NCBI GenBank assembly: GCA_030267565.1
Contig: BRXU01000014.1
Coordinates: 1,896,001 to 1,960,000, forward strand
DNA: 64,000 bases
Source: Pleodorina starrii
Taxonomy: Eukaryota > Chlorophyta > Chlorophyceae > Chlamydomonadales > Volvocaceae
Direction of reading: 5' to 3'
The notes below the pieces were generated by a model, which saw only the letters and a list, made by a program, of their open reading frames with translations, was not told where the DNA came from and searched no databases. Each line of letters opens with the position of its first letter. The first letter of the stretch is position 1. The translations under genes were made by a program, and so were the position numbers. Positions 10,336 through 22,293 of the stretch are shown piece after piece.

Positions 10336-10854
10336 GGCGACACAAGCGAGCGTGGACTTGTCGCCTTGGCGCTAACTGAAACAGGCAAGAAAGGTTGGCC
10401 CCCGGCAAATGAATAGATTGGGTATGAGCAGTGTGTATGAGCAGTCTTATGTTCAGAGAACAGTTAGCGGAAAGGTTAGGATGTGCACAAGCTTCGGCAT
10501 CGATCTGTGCGATTCTAGAGCGCGCGGAAGGCCGTACATGCTGTGTAGAAACTGAATTTCACACTCCACATCCCTGCGGGGATTTTTAATCGCACTAGCA
10601 CGACGTATGCTGTGATGATAATTATTAGTCACAACTACTTCTGCTTGTAGGCAACCAGAAAAATGCAAGCTTACAGTCACAACCCTCTGCGCGGCCTTAG
10701 AGACCCAGATTACGGTTATCGCCATGGCGCATTCCCTCAAGACCGATTAGCTCAAGTGCGATTGCTGTCGCGCAGAACTCATCCAACATAAAATGCGATT
10801 CCCAACTAACCGTTGCTGCCGACCGTGCACTGCTGCCGCGGAACGGCGCAACAG
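10336..10854. promoter_or_regulatory. divergent spacer between PfkB and PTST-like genes
   Basis: About 0.5 kb separates the PfkB start from the first firm exon of the CBM48 gene. It is AT-richer than either gene and should contain both promoters and the unresolved 5' end of the plus-strand gene. One possible 5' exon is ATG 10663 to 10755 (31 codons, GTGCGA donor, phase 0), but its peptide does not look like a transit sequence. No clear TATA box was seen. Confidence 0.4.
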
Positions 10855-13310
10855 GTCGCTCATATCTGTCGCTCACAGCTCCCGAAGCTTGCCGAGGCGC
10901 GCTCATCTAATGAGGCGTCCACCTCTGGCCGGTCGTCCATGTCGGTGAGGTCCCATCCACTGGCCCAGTCGGCCTCGCCCCAAGCGAGGGCGCCCAACGC
11001 CCACACGACTCACGGGCGAAATCCTCCTCCCAGGCGAAGGAAAAGTTGGCCTTGCTTGATAAAGCAAAGGAACGGCGCCTGGGGGCCTTGACTCAGGAAG
11101 GGTCAAACCCGTACAAGAGCGGCGCGCCAGGCATCGTCGACGTCCGGGTATGTTCCCGTGCTTGCGTTGGTTGGCTCCTGCCCACCGCATCAGCCGCCAT
11201 AACCGCCCTCACTGCTGAGGAGCGGGAGCCATACTTGCAACCCAGATCCGGCAAACCCTCCTGGGACAACCGCCAACCGTGTCGTACAGCTCTCTTGCGT
11301 CTCCTCCCAGGCCTCGAACGCACCCTCCACCACGCGCTTCCTCCCTGCAGCTGTACCAATCTGCCGTGGAGTCACAGAAGCGCATGAGCGCAAAACTGGC
11401 CGAGGCGAATGCGGTGAGTGTTGCACCGCCGCCGTGCGGCACCCAGGCCCCTCGACGCCACGGCTCACGGCCTGGGTTGCCGTGGCGGCTTCGGAGCGGC
11501 TGGGGACCAGCGCGGCAGCTCGGACGGTCACCTCCTCGGGGGTCATAAGGGAGTGGCGTTGCACCAACGAGCCGGCCCGCCTGACCTGGCCGGGATGTGT
11601 GCAGCCAGCGGGGTGTAAGGCTGTGTTCCCGGTATCAACCCCTTCTGTACCACTGCATGCTGCCGGGCACTTTCTGTACCATTTCATGCTGCCGGGCACT
11701 TTCTGTATCACTTCATGCTGCCGGGCACTTTCTGTATCACTGCTGCCCGGATGACTGCCCCACCACCCCCAGCATGTGAGCTACCTGGAGCGCCGGATAG
11801 AGGAGGCCAACAAGGATCTGCAGGACGCCGCCGCCTTCCTTAAAAAGGTGCGATATGGGTATTGTACGACACGTCACCGTCGGCGCCGTCCTCCGCGCCC
11901 CCCGCGGCGTCGTCCGTCGTCCTTCGTGTGCACCGTTGCCCCGGCCTCACCCACCGCCCCCCCCCCGCTGAGGTCGCTCGCCAACGTCGCCTCTGCTATT
12001 TTGCCGCAGCAAGTCGTGTCGTATGATCCCCCCGCTCTGCGCACCCGCTCCGCTCTGTCCCACCGCTGCGGTCTTTTTGATGTAATAGCCCCCGCTCCGC
12101 GGCGCCCTGCCGGCTGCAGGTGTCCATGGAGTTTGGCACTACCGCCCGCCTGGTGGAGTCGGCTGCCGCTGCGGTGCGGTTCGGGGTGGACCGGGAGGAC
12201 TCGGTGGCCAAGCTGGTCAAGCTGTGCGAGCGACTGGAGGCGCTGGAGGGGTCGGTGCAGGTAAGATGACCCACGGGTCGGTGGGGAGGCCCGGGGAGGG
12301 TGAGGGCGCGACAGGCGGGTAAGGGGCCGGGGCGGGACGGGAGAGCCTTGGGCGGCGGAACTGCTGCGGGCGGCGCGGAACTAGTGGAATGAGGAGCTGC
12401 GGGGGGGGAGGAGAGACGGTATCGCCCCCGCCTCCGCGCCTGGTACCGCTGGCGCCCCTGTTACGGCACCGCCGCCTCCTCCGAACGCCATACTACCACG
12501 ACACGCGTCACCGCAATAGTTGTCTTTCCTGGATGGATGAGGCGTTTCGCAGTGGACAGCATAAGGATCGCCGGTGCATGCCGCCGCACCTGACCCTGCC
12601 GCGGTTTTCCCCATACCACGCCCCCGACGCCCCCTGCCCCGCAACAGGCGCAGCGGGTGTCCTTCGCCAAGCGCGTACCCAAGGTGGTTCCCGTGGCCTG
12701 GGTGGGCGTGGCGTCCGAGGTTCGGCTGATGGGCGATTTCGACGGCTGGACTCGCGGCTTCGAGCTGTCGGCCGCGTCCATCGACTCGGACGGCGTCATC
12801 CGCACCTTCGAGGCGGATGTGCCGCTGCTGCCGGGTCGCTACCGGGTCAAGTTCCAAGTGGACGGCGGCTGGCGGCTGGCCAGCGACTGGCCCACGGAGA
12901 ACGACGAGCTGGTGGGTGTGCGTGCTTGGGGGGTGTGAGTGTGTGTTTGGAGCAGTGGAGGGTGGGTGCGGGTGGTAATAAGAACGGCCCGGGGCGAGGG
13001 AACGCATCGCAGTTACCTGGGATATTACGGTGCGGGTGGGTGGGTGTGCGTGTGTGTTTGTGGGTGTGCGTGTGTGTGTGTGGTTTCGGAGCTGGGTGCG
13101 TGTGGGCTGCTGCTGCTGCCCTGCCTGTCATCCAATCGCGCTGCATGACCGCCATCCTGGAGACCGTCGACTGGTCACCTTCCTTTCCTTTCCCTTTCTC
13201 GATTCCTTCCCTTACGTCACTATTTGTTGCAAGGTCGACTTCATTTCTTGGTGTGCTCCTTTCCTTCATGGCTGCAGGGTGAGACCAACAGCGTTTTGGT
13301 GGTCCAATGA
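10855..13310 (+). CDS. coiled-coil + CBM48 starch-binding protein, PTST-like (5' end unresolved)
   Basis: Firm exons, all joined in phase 0: 10855-10941, 11034-11147, 11351-11413, 11773-11847, 12120-12260, 12648-12911 and 13278-13310 (stop TGA). Exons 2-5 encode a charged helical, probably coiled-coil region (AKEKLALLDKAKERR, AVESQKRMSAKLAEANA, YLERRIEEANKDLQDA). The sixth exon is a CBM48/AMPK-type glycogen-binding domain: VRLMGDFDGWTRGFEL, a PLLPGRYRVKFQVDGGW strand pair, then SDWPTENDEL. The last exon closes it with GETNSVLVVQ. This order is that of plant PTST proteins, which carry starch synthases to granules in plastids; that role is inferred. An in-frame TAA at 10807 means the start lies in a further upstream exon, so a transit peptide could not be checked. 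LSF- or kinase-type CBM48 proteins are alternatives, but no phosphatase or kinase domain is present. Confidence 0.85.
11640..11752. repeat. 29-bp intronic minisatellite, about 3.5 copies
   Basis: Units close to GCTGCCGGGCACTTTCTGTA plus CCATTTCAT repeat with period 29 inside intron 3 of the CBM48 gene, just upstream of the exon at 11773. Confidence 0.85.
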
Positions 13311-14464
13311 TGGATCGATGAGGGACCGCCCCCGGGGGCGGGGGGAAAGCGGCCCTCGAGGACGATTGGACGCTCACCTGCCTGGGGCGAGGAGCACGAG
13401 CCGCAGCCAGGTAACGGAGGCAGCGTCGGCGACTTGCTGGGGGGGGGACGTCGCCATCCTGCCAGCGTTTGAGGAGTATGACGCCTCGGATGGATGCATG
13501 ATGGATAGCGCGTGCAAGGCTCTTCTGTAGGGTAGCATTTCGGCTGCCAACATGTACGGTCCCGATCGCGCCGTGCGGCTGTGGATTGGATGGTGGCAAT
13601 ACGAAGGGTAGATAATATTGCATTTGTTAAAGGGCGCGCGCGGGGGGAAATTGCGGGAGGCGCTCATTGATGCTCATGTCGGCTGGGCTCGTTGGGGACT
13701 GTGGAGAGGGGGCGCGCGCTGCGGCTGCCGGAGATTCAGGAGGAATGACGATTAGGTGCCATCGACTGGAGTACGGCAACGGTCATTGTCGTACGCAACC
13801 CGCCGCCGTTAAGGAAGCTGGTCTGCGAGCTGCTGCCGGCCATGTCGAGTGTCGAGTGGACTTCGATGCCTTGAGAGAGCGGACGGACTCTGGAGGGGGA
13901 CTGCCTTGGGGAAGAATGGGTGCGTGCGCTGCGCCCACCTGTGCGGCCGCGGCCAGTCAGTCGCGGCCCAAGCACTACCGACAACTGACTGGCCACCGAG
14001 GTTAAACCGACTGATAAGCGGACTTCGCGCCAGTACGTTTGAATCAACATTTCCAAGCAAAGACCTGCACTGGCTGCTTATTGGCTTGTACGTGCCAGAC
14101 GACGATGCCTGGGGCTTCGGTCAGAGGAACTCAGCGACCTGAGCGCAGCGAGTACAATGTCGTCCAAGCGTACGGCCTCTCGAAATTTCCATGCCAGGGC
14201 TTTGAGGAACTAGCTACTGAGTTCTTACATGTTTTGCAATCACACTCGCTGAAGTTTGTACATTGTAAAACGCTTCCTCGGCACGGACTAGTCTCCACCA
14301 CTCCACGGGAGAGTTTCGTATTTTGAGGTCTTTCCCATAAACGCATGACATGAACTCAAAGTTGCCAGCAATTAACCAAATTATAACTATTGGTAGCTGT
14401 TTCAGGCTCGATTGAAGCTTTTGGGCGTCATCTCTTGGCGGACTAGAGGGTTACACAGGACACT
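13311..14464. other. 3' UTR of the PTST-like gene and HSF promoter region
   Basis: No coding exon could be supported. The first TGTAA downstream of the CBM48 stop is at 14264-14268, which gives a long (about 0.95 kb) 3' UTR and leaves only about 200 bases before the HSF start. A two-unit heat shock element half (GAA-AT-TTC) is at 14182-14189; without a third unit it is weak evidence for HSF autoregulation. Confidence 0.4.
14264..14268 (+). terminator. poly(A) signal, PTST-like gene
   Basis: The only TGTAA between the CBM48 stop at 13310 and the HSF start at 14465. Confidence 0.45.
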
Positions 14465-17400
14465 ATGACAAATCCAGCCAACCAGCCACCACCCTTCCTA
14501 ATAAAGACGTAAGCGGGCTTTTCCACCAGCGCGGCGGTGTTTTGGCACCTGCCACTGCACGGTGTCCTTCCCTTGGACTCGCGTCCGGAACGGATGGGCT
14601 GGCCTGCCATTATAATCGCGATGTATGCGCTGTGGTGCAGGTATGACCTGGTGGACGACCCGGCAACGGATAGTATTGTTTCGTGGGGACCCGATGGCTG
14701 CAGGTGAGGTCGGAGGTTACCGTCCCGCTTGTGTATGAGCAATGCAAACGCTTACTTTTGGAGGGCATTAGGCGTGGGGATGCGCACAGTCGTGCCGGGC
14801 TGGGCTGGGCGTTGAGACGGGACCAGGGCCCTCGGGGAGCTGACGCCAGCTGCGGCCCCTCTCACGCTGGCCCGCAGCTTCATCGTTTGGAAGCCGCCGG
14901 AGTTCGCGCGGGACCTATTGCCCAAGCACTTCAAGCACAACAACTTCTCCAGCTTCGTACGACAGCTCAACACATATGTGAGTTGCAGCCGGTCTCGCCT
15001 CTCTCCGCGCATAACAGTTCACCCGTCCCCCCCGCTGTGTCCAAAGCAAGACTCCCCGCAAGCCCGGGTTCCGACCCCCATCCCCGGCCGACGGCGCTGT
15101 CACAGCGACGTTTACTTCCGCCTGCCCGTTACAAGCGCTTGCTAATGCTTCTATATCCACGGCCACGATCGATGGCTCGCGCGCCCGCTGTCGCCTCCTC
15201 TCCGCCGCGGCATCCCCTTTTCCACCGCTTTTCCTTTCCCTTCCTCGCACTCACAGGGCTTCCGCAAGGTCGATCCGGACCGCTGGGAGTTTGCCAACGA
15301 GCATTTTGTGCGCGGCAGAAAAGACCAGCTGCGCGGCATCCATCGCCGCAAGCCCTCCAGCAGCCAGCATAACACCAATCACCACGCCGGCGGCGGCGCC
15401 GCCGCTGCCGCCGCCGCCGCCTCCGCCGTCGGCGCCGTGGGCGTGGCGGTACCCAGCACCGCGCTCGTCGCCGCCGGCGCGGCGACGCCGGCAATCGAGA
15501 TTGGCGCCTATGGCGGCTTCCACGAGGAAATCGACAGCTTGAAGCGCGACAAGAACGTGCTAATGGTGGAGTTGGTGCGCGTGCGGCAGCAGCAGCAGAA
15601 CACGGACGCCAAGGTGCGGGAGCTGCAGGCGCGGCTGGAGGCGACGGAGGCGAAGCAGCAGACCATGATCAACATGTTTGCGGCGGCCTTTAAGAATCCG
15701 GCGGTGTTCCAGCGGATGCTGTCGACCATGGCCACGGGCGGCGTGCAGCGGCTGGCGAACGCACGTGCGTCTGATGCGGGTGATGTGCTGATGTCTCGTG
15801 TGACCGTGTCGAACGCGCGCCGCGGCGTGGTGCGTGGCGTAGTGCAGCGAGGGTGCACGAGCCCTTCCTACCTGATCAGCGTCGTGAGACATGCGTGTGT
15901 TTATGCGTCGCGTCTGCGTGTGTGCATGTCTACGTTTGCGGCGGAGTGAATGAGCAGGGTGTGGCCCCCAGACTCCATAGGAAACCCATCCAGCATGCGC
16001 CTGCCCTCGCCCTTGCAGCTTCCTACCCATCGCCCGTCGTCAACGGGCGCAAGAAGCGCCGCGCCCGGGGGGAGTCCTCCCTGGACGTGGACATCGGCAC
16101 CGCCGCCAACGGTCTCAACGAAGTCGTCATTGACGCCGACATGGCGGACCACCCGCACGGCGGCGCCGCCGCCGCCGGCTCCCCCGGCGGCGCCGCCGCC
16201 GGCGGCGACGACACCTCGTCCAACGGCTCCGCCAGCGGCGGCCTGGTGGTGACGGCGCCGACGGCGGCGGCGGCGCACCAGCAGCTCGTGCAGTACAACC
16301 CCGGCGGCGGCGGTGGCGGCGGCGCCGCCGCCGGTGCCGACGCGCTGAGTGACATGATGTTGCGGTCGTTCCAGGCGCTGCTGTCGACGGCGGAGGACGT
16401 GACGGGGGACGTGACGGGCGCCTTCAACAGCCTGGCGATCGGGTCGCAGGTACCGGTATAGGAGGTTGCTGTGGGAGGTGCTGTGGGCGGGGCTCGCCGC
16501 TCGCCCATGTGCGCACTGGGCACGCCGTGTGCGCTCAACTGGGTCGGGTCGGGTCGGGTTGGTGTCGCTGTCCTGTTCTAGGGCCGCTGTGCCGCTGTGC
16601 CCGCCCGCGCGTCCGGCGCCGGCTGCTTGGTTGACTGCTTCAAGCAAGCCGCTGGCGGCGTCCGCCGATGCTTTACCCCTGACGTCACTTCACGGCACCG
16701 CACCGCACTGCAGCAGCTCCTCCTGCGGCGTTGGCGGGTTAGCGCCGCCAGACCCTTTGCGCGGGCGCACATGCCCAAGCCGGCGCGGGGCCCTTCGGGG
16801 TCCTTCAAAACCTCCCTCGCAACCTCCCACCACCACCGCTACCGCCACCACTGCCGCCGCTGCCGCTGCCGTGGCCACACCAGCAATGCGCGTGCGGGGA
16901 ATGTCGGCAAAGCCGCATGCCCGTCCGGCGTTTCTCGCCTCACCTCGCCTCGCCTCGCGCTGCCTTGCTCTGCAGGGCCCCCCTGGCCCCAGCGTTCCGA
17001 CGGTGACAATTCAGGAGCAGCCCTGCGCGCCCTCGCCCGCGCTGGCGCCCTTGCCTGCGCTGGCGCCGGTGTCCACGAGCCATGTCGGTGAGAGGGCGGG
17101 GACGGAGATGGGGGGGGGCGAGAAAAGGCGAAGTGTTGCGAACGAAAATGAGATTGGGCAACGGCACTGAGTTGCTGCAAACCAGCCATATTGAAACCAG
17201 TACCGAGGAGCCACGCCAGCCAACGGGAGGGGAAGAGATTGAGCATGGATTGTGCACTGTCACTCGCCCCACACGATAATGAAATGAACAGCACAGCAAG
17301 CAGTGCGGGTGACGAGCAGTGCTGTTTGCCGCAGCTAGCTGGCAACTCCGGGGATTGGGTGCGGAGATCCCGGCCTTTCCCGACCCGATCCAACCTCTCA

Positions 17401-18634
17401 TTCGCGTTCCGCCCCCCTCTGCGCCTCATGACCCGTGGGTCCTCACCAATGGCCGACCCAGGCCTCGTCAACGGCGTCGTCCCGATGTCGCCAGTCTTAC
17501 CGCTCGTCAGTACGGCAATCCAGCCGTACCACGCGCCGCACGGTCTGGGGCTAGGCGGGCTGGGGCCGGCGGGTCTGGAGCCGGGCGCTGCGACGCCGCC
17601 GCAGTCCGCCCCGTCGCCGCTGGTGGTGGAGGCAGGCGATGCCGCGCTCATCATCCCCAAGCCTGAGCCGCTGGCCGGGCACTTGCTGCCGGTCAGCGCC
17701 CCGCTGGCCATGGCGGTCGTGCCGGTGAGTGGTGTTGGTGTTGGTGTCGGTGGTGGTGGTGTTTGTTCCATTTGTGGCTACGGTAGCTCGCAGCGGGCGA
17801 CGGCGGCGGCGGGGCCGAGAGCCCTGGCGCTGCCCCCATGCCGTGATCCAGCCACCCCTCTCTCCAGCCTTGCTCATTTGGACGGGTTTCCTTACAGGTA
17901 GCCCTCTCTTTGTGGCCGTGGCCACCACCTTACCGCCCCCTGACTCCCGTTCAGGCGGCATGTTCCCTGAAAACCCAACTCCCAACTCCCAACCCCAGGT
18001 GCACAACGGGCCCGTCTGCAACGCACCAGTGCCAGGCGCCGGCGCATTGTGCGCCTCCGGCCTGGCCGTCCCCGCGCCCGCTGCCGCCGCCACTGGCGCC
18101 CCCGCCGTCCCGGCCCCGGCGGTCATCGCCGCCGCTAACGGCTCCAATCCCGGGCCGGTGCCCGCGGCTCCGCAGCCCAGCTTGGGCGGCCCCGGGCCCC
18201 ACGTGCAAACCATGATCCCCATCCAAAGCGCCACCATGGCGCCGCCCACGCAGTCAATGGCGGCGGGCCTTCCGGCGCCGTCGGGCCTGCCGGCCATCGG
18301 CTCGTTATCCTCCTTGGCAGCCGCCGCCGGTGGGGAGGCCGCGGCTGGCGCCGCCGCGGCGCTGACGCCGCTGCCGCTGCCGGTGAACGACAACCCCACG
18401 GTGTCCAGCCCCGACGGCGGCGACGACGACGACGTGATGGGGTTGCCGCTGGATCTCATGAACACGTTGCGCTCGATGGCGTCGGGGGAGCTGGTGCTGC
18501 CGGGCGAGGCGGACTTCGCCGACGACGTGTGGACCAACCTGCTGACGGCCGCCAGCGCGCAGCCCTCCGACGGCGCCGCGGGTCTGGGAATGGACCTGCG
18601 GGAGATCATCCCGCCGCCAGGGCTGGACGATTGA
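14465..18634 (+). CDS. HSF: heat shock transcription factor (HSF), class A-like, 718 aa
   Basis: Eight exons with consistent phases: 14465-14508, 14641-14703, 14878-14977, 15257-15764, 16019-16449, 16976-17087, 17462-17724 and 17999-18634. The DNA-binding domain (about 9-104) starts [15 protein letters not shown] and includes [20 protein letters not shown] (recognition helix) and [13 protein letters not shown]. After an Ala-rich linker comes a heptad-rich HR-A/B trimerisation region (about 157-207, [20 protein letters not shown]). A basic nuclear signal GRKKRRAR is at 248-255. A long Ala/Gly/Pro-rich region follows, then an AHA-type activation motif [12 protein letters not shown] (678-689) near the C-terminus, as in plant class A HSFs. 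It should bind nGAAn arrays in heat-shock promoters in the nucleus. If the intron after 16449 is retained, translation ends three codons later at TAG 16459-16461, giving a 385-residue form without the AHA motif. Confidence 0.95.
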
Positions 18635-21600
18635 TGAAGCGGCGCGACGGCTCCCGCCTACGGCGGCGGCGGCAGACGGCGCCGGAGCTGAAGCGAATGG
18701 GCCGCCACTGCGCAGGCGGCCGCCGCCGGCGACGGCAGCGAGGCAGGCGGCCGGGGCCTTTCGGCGACGGGTTACTGCAGCGGCGGGCGGCCGCTGGAGG
18801 ATTGGCGCCGGCGGCGCTGGGCGCGGCGCTGCCGCCGGGCGGCGGCGTAGGTATGGGGGAGCCAGCGCGGTCTAGGCTGGGGTGCTGGTGCTCCCGCTGC
18901 GGCGCTGGCGCCGTCGAAGCCCTTTCGGGCGCCCTGCGATTTAGGGCTGGCCGGGACGCTGGGCGGAGAGGAGTTGCGCTCGCCGCGTGCGGCCTCTGCT
19001 TCACTCGCCGCTTTCAGTACGTTCCCTTCGACAGTTTGGTCCCGGTCCCGTGGCGTCCGGATCTCGCGCGCCTCCTTGGCGACGGGCTGGAGGGCTTGGG
19101 GAGTGGGAGGGATCTCGTGCATGAGGTGGCTGGCATCGTGTGGGGGGTAGTTCCTTGACCTTTCGCGGACCTTTCGCGGGTTGCTGGAGAGAGCAGGCTG
19201 GTGGCTGGAGGGCGTGTATGTTGCTGCGGCGGATTTTCATGTGGATATACGAGGTTGACGGGTGGCTGGCCCGCCGGCGGATGACGGGTAGAGACCGGTG
19301 AGGGCCGCGGCGGAGCCGCCACCTGAATTGGCACGGGGGGAGGCGTGCGCGTCCGTCAGCAAAGGGAGGAACGAAAGGATAGGGCGTGCGGGGGAGGCAC
19401 GTTGTTGTTGACGCATAAAATTATGGTCACAAGATGCGAGCTATGGGCTCGCCGGAGGGCGGAGCCCCTCGCTGTAGAGGGTCCCCGTCGCGGCACTCGC
19501 TCTGCTCTGCTCGATCTTGCCCGCCGCTGCCGCTTCCGCTGGCGGTAACTTCTTCCAAGCTGCAGCAGCCCGCGAGGCAGCTCGGCAGGGCTGAAGCGCG
19601 CACTGCGGCTGTCGGCGCCAGTTATCGACAGCAATGGTCGCTGGCGCGACGGGGCAGACGGGCGGGAGGCCTGGGATTCGGATAGGCATACTGAAGGCAT
19701 GTTACCGCCACCCAAAAGTGGGGCGAGGCGCTGACTGGCGATGAGCTGCAGCCGGGGCCCCAAAGCGGGTCGGTGCGGGGGTCACGACGCATGAGCGCGG
19801 ATGTGGGTTGGCGTCGGGGCACGGCGCTCCGTGCCTGCTGCGCTCTTTTTCAGGGTTTTCAGGTTTCAGAATGTGACTGACTGACTGACTGTCTCGGCGT
19901 TTGCGCAGGAAGGGTCCGCGGAGGGCGGCGCCCCGACCGAACGGCTGGCTCGGCCCGATTGGCTGGGGAGCTGTACGGGGGCGCAGCGCGTTGCCCGCGT
20001 GACCGGGGGGCGGGCACCTGGGGAGGGAGGGGAACCAGCAGGCGCTGCCGCACGTGCTCCCTGCTGCTCGCCCCGCTGCAGGGAAGGAAGCGCCTGCTGG
20101 CCGCCGCACCCCGCAGCAATTGGCGACAGTACGACGTGGTACCGCACTGCAAACGTGAGACTCCACTAGGGCTCTGTGGAGCTGCCCTGAACAGCTTGGG
20201 AGATGAAGAACGGTGAATGTACACGCGAGGTGCCAACCAGCCAACTTCTCTTAGAGCTGTACGGCAGGCATGTGCCGTATTGTTTGATGGCTTTGGCTCC
20301 TCGGCGACGTTGCGACGGTGGTCCTGCATGTCCTTATGTAGGAGATACGCATGTGCGCTTGTGTGCGTGTGTCAGGCGCGAAGCCCGTGTGCGCATCGGC
20401 CCGGCGTGGTCTGAGGCGAAGTGTGGACAAACGCATGTGTGGCCATGGGCCGGCCCTGCTTCGTTGCGCGTGGGAAGGCGGGTGGTTCCGGGGTTCCAGG
20501 CACGTGGGCAATGCCCGTGCACCGAATGGAACCAGGACTGGCAGTGTCGCGTCGGCATCGCCAGCCATTCTTTGGCAGAGTGGCCTTTGACAGGTTCAGG
20601 GAGGTTACAATTGCGTGGCTAGCATACGGCATGCGTGGGTGCGATGCGCGCATCCGGGCTGGGGCGACGGCAGCAGCACGGCATTCTGGGTCACGCGCCA
20701 CGGAGTGAGGATCCTGCGGTGAGCACCCAGGCGGCGCCGATGTGGCGTTTCGGCTGTGGCCGGATGACCTGGGAGGCGTGCTACTTATGCGGCGCTACTG
20801 CAGCGCCCATCGATGCTGTTGTTGGTACCGGTGTAGTGTTCTCCCCACAGCAGGGAAGTGGCACAGCGGGGCCGCCAGGTCTCGGTACGGTAGGTGATGA
20901 GGGGCGGGAATGCGCTGGGAGGCGTGCAGTACGGAACGCCTTGCGACCGCGCGGCACGGCACGCTGCGGACACAGCGCGCGTCCTGCTGCAGAGGCTTGC
21001 GTCCCTTTGCTTACATCGATGCTCTCAGGGTGATGGCAGTTGTGGCCAGGTGCAGGCAGTGAATGTGCCCGGCATGACGCTGTGCTTTTGACACGGTCTC
21101 CTTCCCTTTCCGTTCACGCGGCCCGCGGATGAGTGACGCTGTGGTATGTGCTGCTGCAAAGGAGGTCGCTGCGGCCAAGCGCAGTCGCGTAATAGAGCGG
21201 GCCGGTGGAATGGCTGTGCGTGCCGTGCGCAGGCGTGACAGTAATGCATCTTGGCTGGCGGGGGGGAGAGGGCTTGGCGAGGGCCCGGTCTTGCGGGGGC
21301 CGATGTCGCCCTGTTCAGAACGGAGTGGTGCCTAAAATTATGTGCCTGGAATTTGCGCAGCTGTCGCTTGGTGTGGAAGAACGAAAGGTTACGAGATCTC
21401 GAATGTGCGTGGGGGTTGACACGTGTGCTGAGTGTGGTGGTTGAGAGCAGGGGCCCCTGTTGCGCACACGTGGTCGTGTACGCAGGAGCTCGCGAACGCT
21501 TGTTTGTGTGGTGCATCCCGTGTTCAGATTTTGCTGGTCTTCATGCACCTCGCTCGCACTGGCGTGTGGCCGGTCGCTGTGTTTTTTCGGGGGCAGCGCC

Positions 21601-22293
21601 GCTTGGCTATCGCTGTGGCTTGACCCGTCTATAGGACACACTCTTCCTGACTGAATTGCCGAACGCAAGTTTGCTGTTTGGGAACGAGAGCCGAAACTTA
21701 ACTTTGTTAGGGGTTGATAGTATTGTGCCTTCCTGTCCGTCGCCGATGGAGGGAAAAGGGTAGAGGGGGGCTGGTGGTTAATGCCCCAACCCCCGCCCCC
21801 ACGAGACATTTTTGCCAGCGTCTTGCAAGTCCTACAGGACAGCGTTTCCACCATGATTTCAACAAGCCTGAAAGGAACGTATCCGATCTCGTGTTCCTTC
21901 AGAACCGGGCAAAGCCGTTGTCGGGGCAACGTCACAATAGCCACTGTAGGAACCGTTGCTACACACATTCAACCAGTCAACTGGTTCTTACTGTGTGAAA
22001 TGTAACATGCGCAGTTGCGAAACAACAAGGAAAAAGGGTTATGGACGGATGGTCTGCAAGAGAATCGTCTTTTGCGCCGCTCGCTCATAGGAGCTCACAG
22101 TACACCTGAAGATCTCAAAAAGTATGGATGTTGCCATCACTTCAAAACACAAGGGCCCAACAAACAGGGCTTTGGGATTGACCCACTCCAGGGTGGCCCG
22201 CACGCTCGTGGCTCGCAGACTCTCACTTAAGCCCGCTGGTGCCCATCATCTGTACTTTTTAGTCGACAGACGTAGAAAGTCATCTCGAACAAA
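18635..22293. other. 3.6-kb region with no assignable gene
   Basis: This holds the HSF 3' UTR, intergenic DNA and the RBCS1 promoter. The 5' two thirds are GC-rich and open in many frames on both strands; from about 21,300 the sequence becomes AT-richer. I saw no TGTAA from the HSF stop until 22001-22005, so either the HSF 3' UTR is very long or an unrecognised transcript ends there. One open frame just before it (21781-22005, ...RDIFASVLQVLQDSVSTMIS...) could be a last exon, but no acceptor or family supports it. On the minus strand a 217-codon open frame (21315-21968) is equally unsupported. Confidence 0.3.

Noticed and set aside
10793..10930. ATG at 10793 opening an Arg/Ser-rich, transit-like frame for the CBM48 gene
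   Set aside because: It is out of frame with the following exons and ends at TGA without a donor in the right phase; kept only as a reason the 5' end is unresolved.
15901..16647. A 248-codon minus-strand frame opposite the HSF gene
   Set aside because: It is a shadow of GC-rich codons of HSF exon 5, with no family motif; the sense strand carries the HSF domains.
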